Program-made: the position numbers and the translations under genes
Shown: positions 5,039-5,393 of the stretch, in pieces
How the letters are laid out: each line of letters opens with the position of its first letter
Position numbering within the stretch: position 1 is the stretch's first letter
NCBI GenBank assembly: GCA_021199695.1
Contig: JAJQHP010000130.1
Span: forward strand, 1-5,393
DNA length: 5,393 nucleotides
Reading direction: 5' to 3'
Source of the DNA: Clostridiales bacterium
Lineage (GTDB): Bacteria; Bacillota; Clostridia; Oscillospirales; Oscillospiraceae
The notes under the pieces: model-generated
What the model saw: the letters and a program-made list of their open reading frames with translations, nothing else
What the model was told of the DNA's origin: nothing
The model's database searches: none

Positions 5039-5393
5039 ATGGCAAAAATGCACGCCCACCGGCTGCTCTATGAAAAGACCGGACGGGCCATCTATATCTC
5101 CCATCTGGACACCATGGCCCAGTTTCAGCGGGCCTTCCTCCGGGCGGGGCTGGAGATCTGGCAGACGGAGGGGTATAACCGCCACGCCTACGTCTCCATC
5201 GCCCTGCCCCTGTCCCTGGGCTTTTCCAGCCGGTGTGAGATTCTGGAGTTCGACCTAGTGAGCCAGGTGCCTCTGGAGGAGGTCCCGGCCCTGCTCAACC
5301 GGACGCTGCCTGAGGGGCTACGGGTGCTGTCCTGCTATGGGGCGGAGCGGCCCTTCAAGCAGATCAGGACACTGGACTGGGCCATCACTCTGG
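5039..5393 (+). CDS. DUF2344 (TIGR03936-type) radical SAM partner protein, 3' end missing
   Basis: The frame opens at ATG 5039 and runs off the right edge, giving 118 complete codons of a protein that is usually about 230 residues. The N-terminal pattern is characteristic of DUF2344: RLLYEKTGRAIYISHLD at 8-24, a FQRAFLRAGLEIWQTEGYN stretch around 29-47, then ALPLSLGFSS near 54-63 and LPEGLRVL near 89-96. No catalytic motif is obvious. GGGGAGG at 5024-5030 lies eight bases before the ATG, and only three bases separate it from the radical SAM stop, so the two are co-transcribed and probably translationally coupled. Family knowledge places this gene beside, or fused to, the TIGR03960 radical SAM protein and often upstream of rng, rplU and rpmA. 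A role in RNA or ribosome modification is only an inference from that neighbourhood. Confidence 0.9.
   Translation, partial: MAKMHAHRLLYEKTGRAIYISHLDTMAQFQRAFLRAGLEIWQTEGYNRHAYVSIALPLSLGFSSRCEILEFDLVSQVPLEEVPALLNRTLPEGLRVLSCYGAERPFKQIRTLDWAITL

Noticed and set aside
3179..5185. A 668-residue open frame on the minus strand opposite the radical SAM gene
   Set aside because: It is antisense to a clearly recognisable protein, runs through the adjacent gene's start, is rich in Gly, Pro, Val and Leu with no family motif, and arises from the high GC at third positions of the real gene.
1..5393. CRISPR arrays, tRNA or rRNA genes, insertion sequences, toxin-antitoxin or defence genes
   Set aside because: No regular direct repeats, no tRNA cloverleaf, no transposase-like protein and no terminal inverted repeats with target duplications were seen. 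The YpsA SLOG fold alone is not evidence of a defence system without a partner effector.

Overview
The window looks like chromosomal DNA from a GC-rich member of the Clostridia, most likely an Oscillospiraceae-type gut bacterium (Flavonifractor/Lawsonibacter-like). This is inferred from gene families and style, not from a marker gene. The supports are an FMN riboswitch driving a RibU-type ECF transporter subunit, a YpsA/DUF1273 protein, a Nudix hydrolase with the N-terminal helical domain common in Firmicutes, and a TIGR03960-type radical SAM gene followed by a DUF2344 gene. Shine-Dalgarno sites are strong. Coding DNA is GC-rich, while the promoter zone near 2006-2120 is visibly AT-richer.

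Layout: (1) 2-790, plus strand: 3' part of an unrecognised membrane protein gene. (2) 787-1455, plus: Nudix hydrolase, overlapping the previous stop and probably co-transcribed with it. (3) 1482-1994, minus: YpsA-like SLOG protein, convergent with the Nudix gene across 26 bp. A 15-bp stem-loop sits at that junction, with the ypsA stop codon in its loop. (4) 1995-2402: a 408-bp region between divergent genes, holding two back-to-back promoters, an FMN riboswitch and its expression platform. (5) 2403-3008, plus: ribU, followed by a near-ideal hairpin. (6) 3009-3151: this hairpin, a second inverted repeat and a well-formed promoter. (7) 3152-5035, plus: B12-binding-like radical SAM protein of unknown function. 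(8) 5039-5393, plus: start of a DUF2344 gene, cut by the window edge.

The best-understood unit is riboflavin uptake. When FMN is plentiful, the leader should fold so that an 11-nt element buries the ribU Shine-Dalgarno site in a long hairpin, and the U-run between that hairpin and the AUG could also terminate transcription. The radical SAM/DUF2344 pair is a conserved two-gene unit of unknown function. In many Firmicutes it lies just upstream of ribonuclease G and the L21/L27 ribosomal protein genes, which would lie beyond the right edge.

Most of the window is ordinary housekeeping DNA with no mobile element, CRISPR array, tRNA or rRNA. The points most worth a second look are the riboswitch expression platform, the radical SAM/DUF2344 pair, and the stem-loop containing a stop codon.
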